In this document: piece after piece, positions 7,465 to 16,193 of the stretch | How positions within the stretch are numbered: position 1 is the stretch's first letter | How the letters are laid out: each line of letters starts with the position of its first letter | Assembly (NCBI GenBank): GCA_003602605.1 | Contig: QQRW01000015.1 | Coordinates: 1-32,855, forward strand | DNA: 32,855 nucleotides | Origin: Candidatus Poseidoniales archaeon | Lineage (GTDB): Archaea; Thermoplasmatota; Poseidoniia; Poseidoniales; Poseidoniaceae | Direction: 5' to 3' | The notes under the pieces: model-generated | Seen by the model: the letters and a program-made list of their open reading frames with translations, nothing else | Databases searched by the model: none | What the model was told of the DNA's origin: nothing | Position numbers and translations under genes: made by a program

Positions 7465-9015
7465 TCAGCGAACACTGCTCTGAGTGCCACATATTGGGCA
7501 GAATCTCCAGTATGGGTCAAGCCCAATACCGCAACCTCGGCAGTGTATTCCAGAACGGATGGTTGGTTGAATCTGTTGTTGAGGTTGATTCCAGCCTTGC
7601 TGAGGTTGTTGGTTCCAACCCTGTTGCGGTTGTTGAAGTGGCTGTTGGTTCCATCCCTGTTGCTGCTGTTGAGGAGGCTGGCGGTTCCATGCCTGTTGTT
7701 GCTGTTGTACCGGTTGTTGGTTCCAGCCTTGTTGTTGAGGCGGTTGCTGGACGGGTTGTTGTTGAACAGGCTGAGGTTGTTGTGCAAGTGGTTTACGAAC
7801 CGGTGCAACCGGGCGGGGAAGCGACTGAGTTTTCTCAGCTGCAGGGGATGATATGAATTCCGAAAGAGAAACTGTTCCGTCTCCATCGGTATCAGCTTGC
7901 TCGTGCAGTTCTTTGGCTTCTTCAAGAGAGGTACCAGTAGCCACAGCGAGTTCTTCAACGGAAAGTTCTCTGCTTCCGTCTGTATCTGCGGCCAAGAAAT
8001 GCTCAGCAGCACTGACAAACTCTTCCTCTTCAGCAGGCTCAGGAACTTCTTCCACAGGCTCAGGTGCAGGCTCTAATTGAGACTCTTGAATTGTCTCTTC
8101 GACCGGCTTTGGTGCCGGTTCAGGAACAATAACTTCTGGCTCTTCCTTGCCTAGGCCGAGGTCGAATGCACCAGAAAATGCATCTTCTTCAGCTCGAGCC
8201 ACCATTCGCTCGTTGTTCGTATCGAGTACAGGTTCGGCAACAGCAACAGGTTCCACCGACGGCAATTCTACAGCGCTGGAAACCTCTGAAGGAAGAGGTA
8301 GGTTGGGTAAATCGACTTCTTTCTCAATTTGAGGGGCTGGCGGAAGAGGTACTTCTTCCACAGGCTCAGGTTTTGGTGTTGGCTTTGGAAGCGAAACCGG
8401 AGCAGATGCGATAGGCGCTGCTGCTGCTTTGCCGCTGGCAAGAGAAGGTACAGGCAGTGCGTGGCCAGCAACATCCAACGAAGCATCAAGTTCGTCAGCA
8501 ACCGCGAGAAGAGTGGCTGTGTGAGATTCAGGATCGGCAAACAATTGCTTGAGTGTATTGAGATAGCGTGTAACCTCACCCTCAGAACCAGTTGTTGAAG
8601 CGATGGCAAGCAATTTCAAAATACGCATTGGGTCGGCTAATTTCGCTAATTTACTCTGATCTTCTTCGCTTAAGGAAGGGGATTGTCCACTGGATTCTCC
8701 TGATGAATCCGGCAGACCAAGGTACTGTGACAGTGGGTCTGGTAGACTCATGAGTCCAAGATGACCTGCGACCAGATAGTAAATCTCGCCACCTTCACAT
8801 TGGATACGCTCACTTGCTGCCTCAAAATCAAAATCACCAGGAAGAAGAACAACATCGGATAGAATGGAGAAAAATTGTTCCATGGCCTTCTCTTGTTCCA
8901 TGGCCATCAAAGTATGAACCATGTCTGAAGACTCTATGACGCCGAAATATGCTGCCGCATCATCGACTTCTATGCCAGTTGGCAAAGATGCTCCTTCAAG
9001 TTCCTTGTCGGCCAT
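7465..9015 (-). CDS. Cytosolic EF-hand / Gln-rich WN-repeat / zinc-ribbon protein
   Basis: No known family as a whole. The 516-residue protein has no signal peptide or membrane segment. Residues 1-185 form an unrecognised, probably helical domain. Residues 190-335 are a Pro/Glu/Val-rich linker. A canonical EF-hand pair follows: loop one is DTDGSRELSVEE (344-355), loop two is DTDGDGTVSLSE (375-386), both with acidic or oxygen ligands at positions 1, 3, 5, 9 and 12. Residues 410-485 are a Gln/Pro tract with five Trp-Asn repeats of the form GWNQQP. The C-terminus is a zinc ribbon, Cys492, Cys495, Cys506 and Cys509. The start ATG is preceded by GAGGGGGAT, a clear ribosome site. Calcium binding inside the cell is inferred from the loops. 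Its position just downstream of a giant TSP3 surface protein on the same strand may mean co-expression. Confidence 0.85.
   Translation of the reverse strand: MADKELEGASLPTGIEVDDAAAYFGVIESSDMVHTLMAMEQEKAMEQFFSILSDVVLLPGDFDFEAASERIQCEGGEIYYLVAGHLGLMSLPDPLSQYLGLPDSSGESSGQSPSLSEEDQSKLAKLADPMRILKLLAIASTTGSEGEVTRYLNTLKQLFADPESHTATLLAVADELDASLDVAGHALPVPSLASGKAAAAPIASAPVSLPKPTPKPEPVEEVPLPPAPQIEKEVDLPNLPLPSEVSSAVELPSVEPVAVAEPVLDTNNERMVARAEEDAFSGAFDLGLGKEEPEVIVPEPAPKPVEETIQESQLEPAPEPVEEVPEPAEEEEFVSAAEHFLAADTDGSRELSVEELAVATGTSLEEAKELHEQADTDGDGTVSLSEFISSPAAEKTQSLPRPVAPVRKPLAQQPQPVQQQPVQQPPQQQGWNQQPVQQQQQAWNRQPPQQQQQGWNQQPLQQPQQGWNQQPQQGWNQPQQQIQPTIRSGIHCRGCGIGLDPYWRFCPICGTQSSVR
7560..7800 (-). repeat. 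Low-complexity Gln/Pro/Trp-Asn coding repeat
   Basis: On the plus strand this is a run of GTT, TTG and GGTTCCA units that encode the Gln-rich WNQQP tract of the EF-hand/zinc-ribbon protein. Five Trp-Asn copies are separated by 4-10 residues of Gln and Pro. Long open frames on the other strand and in other frames here are by-products of this composition. Confidence 0.8.
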
Positions 9016-9104
9016 ATTCTATCCCCCTCTAACTCGTCCAATTGAATCCTGTTCTTGAGTATGATGTTTCAAACTCATGCCTAAGGAATCGCAGCGACTC
9101 CATT

Positions 9105-12100
9105 TCAACGACTCCTACCAATATTGAATATCGCTCTCGACTGAGGTGCTGACCATCCAGTTTCTTGCAACTGCATGAGAATATTACGTTCATTTTCACC
9201 TTCTGCTAGCGAAGAATGAACCCAATCTGCCGCGGATTCCCTGTCTTCAACTTGCCATTCTTCAAAAATCGACAAATCGATGTTCAACTTAGCTTTGCGA
9301 ACTTTGGCTGAAGGTTCTGCATCAGGTTGAGGTTCATCAGCAAATGTAGTCACCTTCTTTGCAGCGGTTTTCACTGAGCGATCGCCACGTGGCGGACCGC
9401 TTGGAGGTTTGCTCGTTCCACCCTTTGGAGGTCCTCCTGGTCCACGTCCCGGTGGTCCGCTAGTAGGCCCTCCCGATGAAGGCGGTTTCGCATTGCTCTT
9501 CGGAGGGCTACCTGGTCCACGACCTGCTGGGAGAGCCGTTGGACCTCCTCGAGCAGGAGCTGCGCGCTGCTGAGGTTTCTGGGCAGTTCGACTGTTCCGG
9601 AAAGGAAGAGGTTCATCCTCTTCGTCATCATCATCCCAATCGTCTTCATCATCATCCCAATCATAGTCGTCACCGCGCCGACGCAAGATGAGGATACCAA
9701 CGAGAAGCACGACCAAAAGACCGATGCCGCCTGCAATAAGGGTGGTTGAACCCAACAAGGAGGAAGTCTCATCCCCGGTGCTCGAATCCTTCTTTGGACA
9801 GCCATCAGAGAAACCATCTGGTCCTGCAGGTTCGTTCGGACAATTATCGATCAAATCAGAGATTCCGTCGTTGTCTGAATCAAGTTGACTCAATACACAA
9901 CCGTTCTCGTCGATGCTGTCTTTCTGTGAATAAGGTGTGTCCGGACATAAGTCTGGAGAGGTGCCGTTCGGATTATCGCCGAGTCCGTCGTAATCTGAAT
10001 CCTCCCATTGAGTTGGGTTCCCTGCAAGGCCTGCAGGTTCAAACTCATCTCGATAGCCATCGCCATCGTCAAAGCAACCGAGGAAGTCAACGAACGATGT
10101 TCCAAACTCAAGCGGGCACTCATCAGCATTATCACCGGCAGGGTTGTCCCCGTAACCATCTCCGTCTTGGTCAAACCATTGCGTTCCATCGGAAGGGAAC
10201 GCATCACCAGATTGGTTTTCACGTAGTCCTGAAGTTTCGTTCAGTGTGTAGATGTAGGTTCCAAAATATCCGTCGCCGTCTGGGTCAGCAGATTCGTCAA
10301 TACAACCATCGGTAAGGACCGGTGTTCCTGAAGGTGTGTTGGGGCACTGATCATCAGCGTCTTTGACACCATCAGAATCCGAATCTCGCTCAGAGGCAGA
10401 ACAACCGTTCTCATCGACACTCTCGCGTTCGCTTTCAATGGTGTTTGGGCACAAGTCAGCAGGACCTGCGACATTATCCATGTCGTCGTCCGACAACAAT
10501 TGCGCCTCGCTGCAACCGTCAGCATCGACTGTTTCGCCGAACGGTGTCAAAGGGCAGAGATCGATATGATTGAAGACAGAATCATCATCGTCATCCAACT
10601 GATTATCCGCACAACCAACTGAATTAACAGAGAGGCCGGAATCTGTGTCAGGGCAAATATCCTCCACATTTGGAATGAAGTCGCCATCATCATCAGTACC
10701 GTCAATGAAACGGCATCCGATACCCGTACCATCAACAAACGGACTCGTTCCTTCCAGAATACCGGGGATTGTAGGACATTCATCGGCTTGGTAACCGTTT
10801 GGATTATCGCCAAAACCATCGCTATCGAAATCAAGCCATTGGCTCGGCTCAGTTGGGAATTCATCTTGAGAATCCATCCAGCCGTCCCCATCCGTGTCCG
10901 GACATCCGGGATAAGGACTGGTTGAGTTGCCAAATACTCCAGGGCAACCGTCGAGCATCAACCCGTTACCGTCGTTCTCAGTAGAATTGTCAGTAATGTT
11001 GTACGAGTCGGTCCAGCGGTCTGGATGTCCGTCAGAATCATTGTCTTCAGCGGCAGCGATGTTATCCGGGAAACGGTCAGGGTTTGTGGCTCCTTCAGAA
11101 TCATTATCTCCGTAGCCATCGCCATCACTGTCAGCCCACTGAGTCGGGTCAAGTGGCCATGCATCTGCGCCAAGTGAGGCATTCCATTCAAATCCACCAA
11201 CGGTCGATGGGTCCGAAGAACCATCAGAATCGGAGTCTGGGCAACCTTTTCTATCACGGAATGAGACTCCATAATCCCACTTGCAGGCATCTCCTTGGAT
11301 TGGATCTGAAGAGTTATCGCCCCAACCGTCGCCATCTGTATCTTTGTATTGTGAGGGATTGAATGGGAATACATCACCAACGGGCTGTCCGGAATCGTAT
11401 TCTGTGATACAGCAATCCGGCCCCGAATTATCGCCGTATCCGTCACCGTCTGTATCCGAAGCAAGTTTCCAATTGAAAATGAATACATCGCCATCGAAAT
11501 ACATGAAATTATTGTTGGACCAACCGTCTTGGTCGTAATCATCGCAACCCATTCGGTCAATCCAAGATTCACCAGAATCATCGTTACAAGCATCGTCAAC
11601 GTCAGCATACCCATCGTTATCAAAGTCAAGACAGCCGTAAGTGAAGTACATCGAAGGAGCATCGCTTGACGGACATGAATCGGTCATAGGACCAAACGCA
11701 TTATCTCCAAAACCATCGCCGTCGTTGTCCGACCATTGATCACCCAAGTGCGGTAATTCATCGACCAAATCGAAAACAAGATCTCTATCGGTGTCAACAT
11801 AGAGTCTGAGAACTTTGTAAACTTGAGCTGTATCGTCTTTGAACGCCATGTGCAATGTTTCGTTGGAATCTCTAAACAAGCCAACGCTGCCAATCGTGGA
11901 TATATCTCCAAACGAGATTGAATTCCAGTGGTACGACGGTTCCTCAGCGTTCAAAGTGTTCCATGTAAGAAGGTTCGATTGGCCAGCACTGGTCATGAGA
12001 ATGTATGTATTGTTCTCGACAGCCAAATCCCAAGTGCTGTCGGAATTCGATTCGGGTTGAGTTCCAAAGGACGACCAAATGCCGTTGGAATCGCGTACAT

Positions 12101-15100
12101 AGAGCACATCGGAATTGGAATCGCCACGAACTGCCATTGCAGGCGAATCTCCTCCTACAAGGTCGATATTGAATGTACCAATAGAGCCTGAGGGTTGAGC
12201 AAGGTTGGATACGGTGACCCAAGAAGAGTCATTGTCCCATGATGAACCGTTTAACTGCCGTTCATGGACGCTAAGTACGCCGGTCGAGGTTATGCTCGAG
12301 ACAATGAGTACACCAGTGTCGGTGACTTCCATTGAAAGGTTACTGGATAAGTCGGTTAATCCTGTGATGGAATTTTCGCTCACATTCGAACCGTTGAAAA
12401 TCCAAACTGACAGATTATGATTTGTACCATCGTCATGAATCAAAGCAACGGCGAGATTTCCGTTTGACAGAATCAAAGGTGCAAAATCACCTGATGCAGC
12501 AGCTCCTTGAGCCCCCAACTCGGTGTTGACCCAATTTCCGCTGACCTCATGTAAGAAGATGAGTTGTTCATTGACAGCATCACGATAAACAGCGGCAGCA
12601 GTGTCGTTCACATCGATGATCACTTGGATAGGATCAGCAAGGTCAACGCCGGTTGAGACGGGAGAATGGGTCCACCCAGAGTCGTCTTCCTGAGACACAT
12701 AAATCACGTACCCACCAACATCTTCTGCAGCTCGCATGAGGTGCTGGTGACCGCTTGAATCGAGTGCTGAACCAAGGAAGGCGCCGTTGGTTTGAGTTGT
12801 GAGAATACCTTGCTCAACTGCAGTGTAACTCGAAGTTGTGTGGAGTTTCAGAGCATTGCTTCCTTCAGTAGCAAGAATGATTGGGCGTCCTGAACTTGTG
12901 CCAGCAAAAGCAAAGTTGGTCTGGCCAGATGGGTCAGTTGGCAGCGTTTTATCAGCCCAAACTCCAGTTGCTGTTCCGTCATCAACGTGTTCCAAGAAGT
13001 GGAGGGATTGAGATGGTTCGAACGAAAGAAGCATACTTGCTTCGCCACGCGTTGAAGTTGACAGGTCAAGGAATCCAATTTCTTCATCAAAAGTGAACGT
13101 TGTCGATTCCCAATCCCGCTCTGAATACAGTTCATGGACAACCTCAAACGATGCTCCAACTGTCTTTCGAACGCTCAAACTAATTTCACTTAGGCCATCG
13201 CCATCTACGTCGCCCATCGAAGACATTGACAAGCCCTTGTAGGATTGAGCTGTACCTGTTGCAAGAAGTTCGTAATCCGCAGTCAGTCCAATGGACGATC
13301 CGAGATGAAGTTCAACTTTACCACTTCGAGTTGCTCCTTGTTGCATTAACAAAATATCGTCATAGCCGTCTTCGTTGACGTCACCGGCTTCGATGAACAT
13401 TCGTCCTAGCATAGCATTGGCGTCATCTCCTAAACGAGACCAATTCGGTGACGAAGAAAAGATGCCAGTGGAAGAACCGTGATACAACCAAACCTTACCT
13501 GCTTGGTACGCGTTGGTACCGTTGAAAAGTTCTGAAAACATCATGTCGTCATATCCGTCTCCGTTAACATCACCTATGTAATCGACTGTGAATCCAAACA
13601 TCTTCCCTTGAACGCTCGATCTGATAGTATCATCTGGTGCAGCGTTTACTCCAAACTCGGAACCGAGGTAGAGTTCTACTTGCGGGAAACCCGAGAATGA
13701 GTCAAAATTGGCTGCGTTGGAGACAAGAAGATCATCGTAACCATCGCCGTTGAGGTCTCCGGAACCGGTGAGCGATTGACCAAGAAGAGTATTTTCTTGG
13801 GTTTGTGAGATGTTACGCAGATGTTCCATGCCGCTCAAATTACCTTTAAAGATCGAAATCTTACCCTTGTAAACAATTTCGAATGGGGTTGTGGCAACAA
13901 CCTCCGAATAATTACCCGAAACAATCGCCAAATCAGCATATGAGTCCCCATTCATAGCCGGAATCTCCTCAATCTTCCAGCCAAAGCCGTCTCCTTCGTT
14001 CCCGGTATGATTCCACCATGAATGGGCTTCAAGGCCAGTTGAGTTACCAAGATAAATTTCGACCAAGCCGTTATCACCAAAACCGTTTGGTTGTGAAGTA
14101 TTCCAGCCCGAAGAACCGATGGCAACATCAGCAAAACCATCGCCATTGAAGTCAGCCACAGAAATGTCTGAACCGAGTCGTTGACCTGCTTGTGTCCCGA
14201 GAATCGAGTGAACCGTGTTCGAAAGACCATTTGATGAGCCGAGCCGAACCGAAACTTGTCCGATTTCAGAATCCGTTGAAGAAAAATCTGGTTCAGCGTA
14301 AATGAAATCATCAAAGCCGTCTGCATTTACATCAGCAAATACAGATGCACCTTCTTTTGACGACAACGTCATTGAAACTTCAGTATTTGGAACAGGGTCA
14401 ATTCGACCTTCGTTTTGTCCTGAGAGACTGCGAAGGAGTTGCAGACTTGTTACGCCTCCAGACTCAGAGGTTGTTGCAATCTGTTCGAGTGCATTGGTGT
14501 CGAGCCCCATGCCGATGTGGTCTACTAAATTGGAGTCGCGCAGTAAGACTCGACGGTCGTAAGTGGTTCCATCGTATCGTATCAAACGCACTTCTTCACC
14601 AGCAGTGTAGAGAAGGTGTGCTACACCTTCCGCATCCATTTCCAATTCCATTGAATGGCCGACTGGGCCTGCATCAAGCAACTGGCTGTACCAAATGTTG
14701 CCGCTGTAATTCATCTCCCACAGAGAGCCATTTACATCTCTGAAGACTGCGTATTCAAGTTGTTTTTCAGGCAAAACGACCATTTCCAATTCTGTTGGGT
14801 GAACGTCATACAGAACGGTTATTTTCTGCCAGGTTTGTTCCGAATAGACCGAGTTTTGGAACGCAATATGTGCTGACTTAATGTTAGCGCCATCGGCATA
14901 GAGCACATACTGGCGTCCGTTCTCATTGACTGCCAATGCACAGTCGACGAGAGTTGATACACTCGAAGCTGCGACAGAATCTACCAGATAAGTCGTCCAT
15001 ACAGATGCTGTAGGGTCTTGAGAAGAAACATCCACATTGTGTGAACCGACAAAAACATCTCCTTCAATGGTGGTCCAACAAGCATCAAATCCTTCATCGT

Positions 15101-15419
15101 GACTCATTTTCAAATCTGGAGTACCCATGGTATGGTTTGGAAAGGATGCAAACGTTTCAGACATCCAGTAATCCAGTGCTGAGTCTTCACGAACTGTTGC
15201 GCTTGGCAATCCATCGAAAGCCAACTCGGTTCCCGCAAAATCGTGCCCATATGCGTCATTAAGGCCAACATAAGGGCTACTGGATTGAACCGAATCGCCC
15301 TCCAAATCGGCTTCGACCTCTGTCAATGGTTGAACCATTGGTGAGAGAAGATGCATCAAAAACAACAAAGAAAGCAGCAACGAAACCGTGGGAAAAGTTC
15401 TGCTCGCTGACGCCGCCAT
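9105..15419 (-). CDS. Giant FG-GAP / TSP3 cell-surface protein with C-terminal membrane anchor
   Basis: A 2104-residue predicted surface protein. From the ATG at 15419 it begins with a signal peptide (hydrophobic run SLLLSLLFLMHLLSP). Residues about 30-355 are an unrecognised beta-rich region, possibly a propeller. Residues about 360-750 carry seven FG-GAP-type repeats with calcium loops such as DFNGDGFAD, DLNGDGYDD and DVNGDGYDD. A second beta-rich region spans about 750-1200. Residues about 1210-1875 are TSP3 repeats with loops such as DNDGDGFGDN and paired Cys. A membrane helix (LIAGGIGLLVVLLVGILIL, about 1890-1908) is followed by a very acidic run of Asp and Trp, a Pro/Gly/Lys tail, and a short helical end domain with WVHSSLAEG and ETGW. 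The longer frame from 15572 adds 51 residues before the signal peptide and is rejected. Adhesion or sensing is only inferred from the domains. Confidence 0.93.
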   Translation of the reverse strand: MAASASRTFPTVSLLLSLLFLMHLLSPMVQPLTEVEADLEGDSVQSSSPYVGLNDAYGHDFAGTELAFDGLPSATVREDSALDYWMSETFASFPNHTMGTPDLKMSHDEGFDACWTTIEGDVFVGSHNVDVSSQDPTASVWTTYLVDSVAASSVSTLVDCALAVNENGRQYVLYADGANIKSAHIAFQNSVYSEQTWQKITVLYDVHPTELEMVVLPEKQLEYAVFRDVNGSLWEMNYSGNIWYSQLLDAGPVGHSMELEMDAEGVAHLLYTAGEEVRLIRYDGTTYDRRVLLRDSNLVDHIGMGLDTNALEQIATTSESGGVTSLQLLRSLSGQNEGRIDPVPNTEVSMTLSSKEGASVFADVNADGFDDFIYAEPDFSSTDSEIGQVSVRLGSSNGLSNTVHSILGTQAGQRLGSDISVADFNGDGFADVAIGSSGWNTSQPNGFGDNGLVEIYLGNSTGLEAHSWWNHTGNEGDGFGWKIEEIPAMNGDSYADLAIVSGNYSEVVATTPFEIVYKGKISIFKGNLSGMEHLRNISQTQENTLLGQSLTGSGDLNGDGYDDLLVSNAANFDSFSGFPQVELYLGSEFGVNAAPDDTIRSSVQGKMFGFTVDYIGDVNGDGYDDMMFSELFNGTNAYQAGKVWLYHGSSTGIFSSSPNWSRLGDDANAMLGRMFIEAGDVNEDGYDDILLMQQGATRSGKVELHLGSSIGLTADYELLATGTAQSYKGLSMSSMGDVDGDGLSEISLSVRKTVGASFEVVHELYSERDWESTTFTFDEEIGFLDLSTSTRGEASMLLSFEPSQSLHFLEHVDDGTATGVWADKTLPTDPSGQTNFAFAGTSSGRPIILATEGSNALKLHTTSSYTAVEQGILTTQTNGAFLGSALDSSGHQHLMRAAEDVGGYVIYVSQEDDSGWTHSPVSTGVDLADPIQVIIDVNDTAAAVYRDAVNEQLIFLHEVSGNWVNTELGAQGAAASGDFAPLILSNGNLAVALIHDDGTNHNLSVWIFNGSNVSENSITGLTDLSSNLSMEVTDTGVLIVSSITSTGVLSVHERQLNGSSWDNDSSWVTVSNLAQPSGSIGTFNIDLVGGDSPAMAVRGDSNSDVLYVRDSNGIWSSFGTQPESNSDSTWDLAVENNTYILMTSAGQSNLLTWNTLNAEEPSYHWNSISFGDISTIGSVGLFRDSNETLHMAFKDDTAQVYKVLRLYVDTDRDLVFDLVDELPHLGDQWSDNDGDGFGDNAFGPMTDSCPSSDAPSMYFTYGCLDFDNDGYADVDDACNDDSGESWIDRMGCDDYDQDGWSNNNFMYFDGDVFIFNWKLASDTDGDGYGDNSGPDCCITEYDSGQPVGDVFPFNPSQYKDTDGDGWGDNSSDPIQGDACKWDYGVSFRDRKGCPDSDSDGSSDPSTVGGFEWNASLGADAWPLDPTQWADSDGDGYGDNDSEGATNPDRFPDNIAAAEDNDSDGHPDRWTDSYNITDNSTENDGNGLMLDGCPGVFGNSTSPYPGCPDTDGDGWMDSQDEFPTEPSQWLDFDSDGFGDNPNGYQADECPTIPGILEGTSPFVDGTGIGCRFIDGTDDDGDFIPNVEDICPDTDSGLSVNSVGCADNQLDDDDDSVFNHIDLCPLTPFGETVDADGCSEAQLLSDDDMDNVAGPADLCPNTIESERESVDENGCSASERDSDSDGVKDADDQCPNTPSGTPVLTDGCIDESADPDGDGYFGTYIYTLNETSGLRENQSGDAFPSDGTQWFDQDGDGYGDNPAGDNADECPLEFGTSFVDFLGCFDDGDGYRDEFEPAGLAGNPTQWEDSDYDGLGDNPNGTSPDLCPDTPYSQKDSIDENGCVLSQLDSDNDGISDLIDNCPNEPAGPDGFSDGCPKKDSSTGDETSSLLGSTTLIAGGIGLLVVLLVGILILRRRGDDYDWDDDEDDWDDDDEEDEPLPFRNSRTAQKPQQRAAPARGGPTALPAGRGPGSPPKSNAKPPSSGGPTSGPPGRGPGGPPKGGTSKPPSGPPRGDRSVKTAAKKVTTFADEPQPDAEPSAKVRKAKLNIDLSIFEEWQVEDRESAADWVHSSLAEGENERNILMQLQETGWSAPQSRAIFNIGRSR
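9800..11800 (-). repeat. TSP3 Asp-rich coding repeat array (stalk of the giant surface protein)
   Basis: Imperfect repeats with loops of the type DxDxDGxGDN, often preceded by QW and followed by CP and GC. On the plus strand they appear as recurring CCATCGCC, CCGTCTCC and ATTATC units. Repeat spacing varies, so this is a protein-level repeat rather than a satellite. Confidence 0.85.
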
Positions 15420-15470
15420 GCTGTCATGACGCCCGCCTTCCTTGAAAACGCTTCTTGACAATTGTGATGA

Positions 15471-15489
15471 TGACCCCCGTAGGGGGTCA
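15471..15489. promoter_or_regulatory. Hairpin/operator-like palindrome upstream of the giant surface-protein gene
   Basis: TGACCCCC-GTA-GGGGGTCA is a perfect 8-bp inverted repeat with a 3-nt centre. It lies 52 nt upstream of the ATG at 15419 and 72 nt upstream of the divergent thiamine pyrophosphokinase ATG at 15561. A closely similar element stands before the second TSP3 gene. It cannot be a terminator of a flanking gene, since both neighbours point away from it. It may be a protein-binding site or a leader hairpin. Confidence 0.5.
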
Positions 15490-15560
15490 GTTATCTCGCC
15501 GGTCAAAACCTCATCGAAAAGCGACGGTTGTTTTGTCAATGCGGAGCGATTGGGAGTGGT

Positions 15561-16193
15561 ATGTACGGCCAAGCATTTCTCATCATTGCCAATGGTGAAT
15601 GGCCGCCTGAAAGGATTTGGTCGCCACTAACAAAGCAATCGACATGTATCATTGCATGCGATGGTGCAGCTGCTCAATGTGTTGAAAACGACGTGAAAAT
15701 AGACGTCATTATCGGAGATATGGACAGTTTATCTGAACACGATGAAATTCGACTCCGGAATGATTCAAATGCTGTTTTCGTCCGCCAAACCGGCCAAGAA
15801 GAAAATGACCTCGCAAAAGCCATGAAATGGTCGATCGAACAAGGTGCGGAGAGCATCGAAGTATTTGGTATCGAAGGAGGGGACTTTGACCACCAATTTG
15901 CAGCCATATTGTCGTTGAGTGAGGTTCCTTTCAACACCCGTATTCATACCTCCCAATCGATCATCCAACGCGTAGGAAAATCGCAACTAACGATACCTTC
16001 TATAGAAAAAAATACTTCCTTTTCTCTGTTTGCAGTCGGACCGGCAGAAGGGGTAAATCTTGCTGGAGCCGAATGGCCCCTCGCCAACCAAACGCTGTCA
16101 CCCGGAACCAGAGGTATTCACAACAAATCAACCGGAGAAGAATTGCAAATCCAGTGCTTGTCTGGAGAACTACTCCTCTTTTTGGACAGGTGA
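15561..16193 (+). CDS. Thiamine pyrophosphokinase family protein
   Basis: Predicted to transfer pyrophosphate from ATP to thiamine to make thiamine diphosphate, in the cytosol. From the ATG at 15561 the product has 210 residues, matching the family. Motifs seen are LIIANGEWPP near the start, ACDGAAAQC (the ADGG-like nucleotide loop), IIGDMDSLSE (the conserved GDxDS), then QEENDLAKAMKWS, which corresponds to the family's D-x-TD-x-xKA segment, and FGIEGGDFDHQFAAI, matching the GxxGxRxDH motif with Arg replaced by Phe. The ATG follows GGGAGTGGT; an upstream start at 15528 lacks support. It is divergent from the giant surface protein and its last 24 nt overlap the 3' end of the convergent DUF4105 gene. 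Confidence 0.85.
   Translation: MYGQAFLIIANGEWPPERIWSPLTKQSTCIIACDGAAAQCVENDVKIDVIIGDMDSLSEHDEIRLRNDSNAVFVRQTGQEENDLAKAMKWSIEQGAESIEVFGIEGGDFDHQFAAILSLSEVPFNTRIHTSQSIIQRVGKSQLTIPSIEKNTSFSLFAVGPAEGVNLAGAEWPLANQTLSPGTRGIHNKSTGEELQIQCLSGELLLFLDR

Noticed and set aside
7425-8018. Long open frames on both strands over the Gln-rich region
   Set aside because: The repeated GTT/TTG/CAA composition lacks stops in several frames. The zinc ribbon, EF-hands and ribosome site support only the minus-strand gene at 7465-9015.
9800-11800. Regular repeats that might suggest a CRISPR array or satellite
   Set aside because: Repeats are imperfect, in frame, code for Asp-rich calcium loops and vary in spacing. 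There are no identical direct repeats with unique spacers and no cas genes.
15420-15572. N-terminal extension of the giant surface protein
   Set aside because: Starting at 15572 would add 51 hydrophilic residues before an obvious signal peptide, would run through the CCCGTAGGG hairpin, and would overlap the divergent kinase gene's start.
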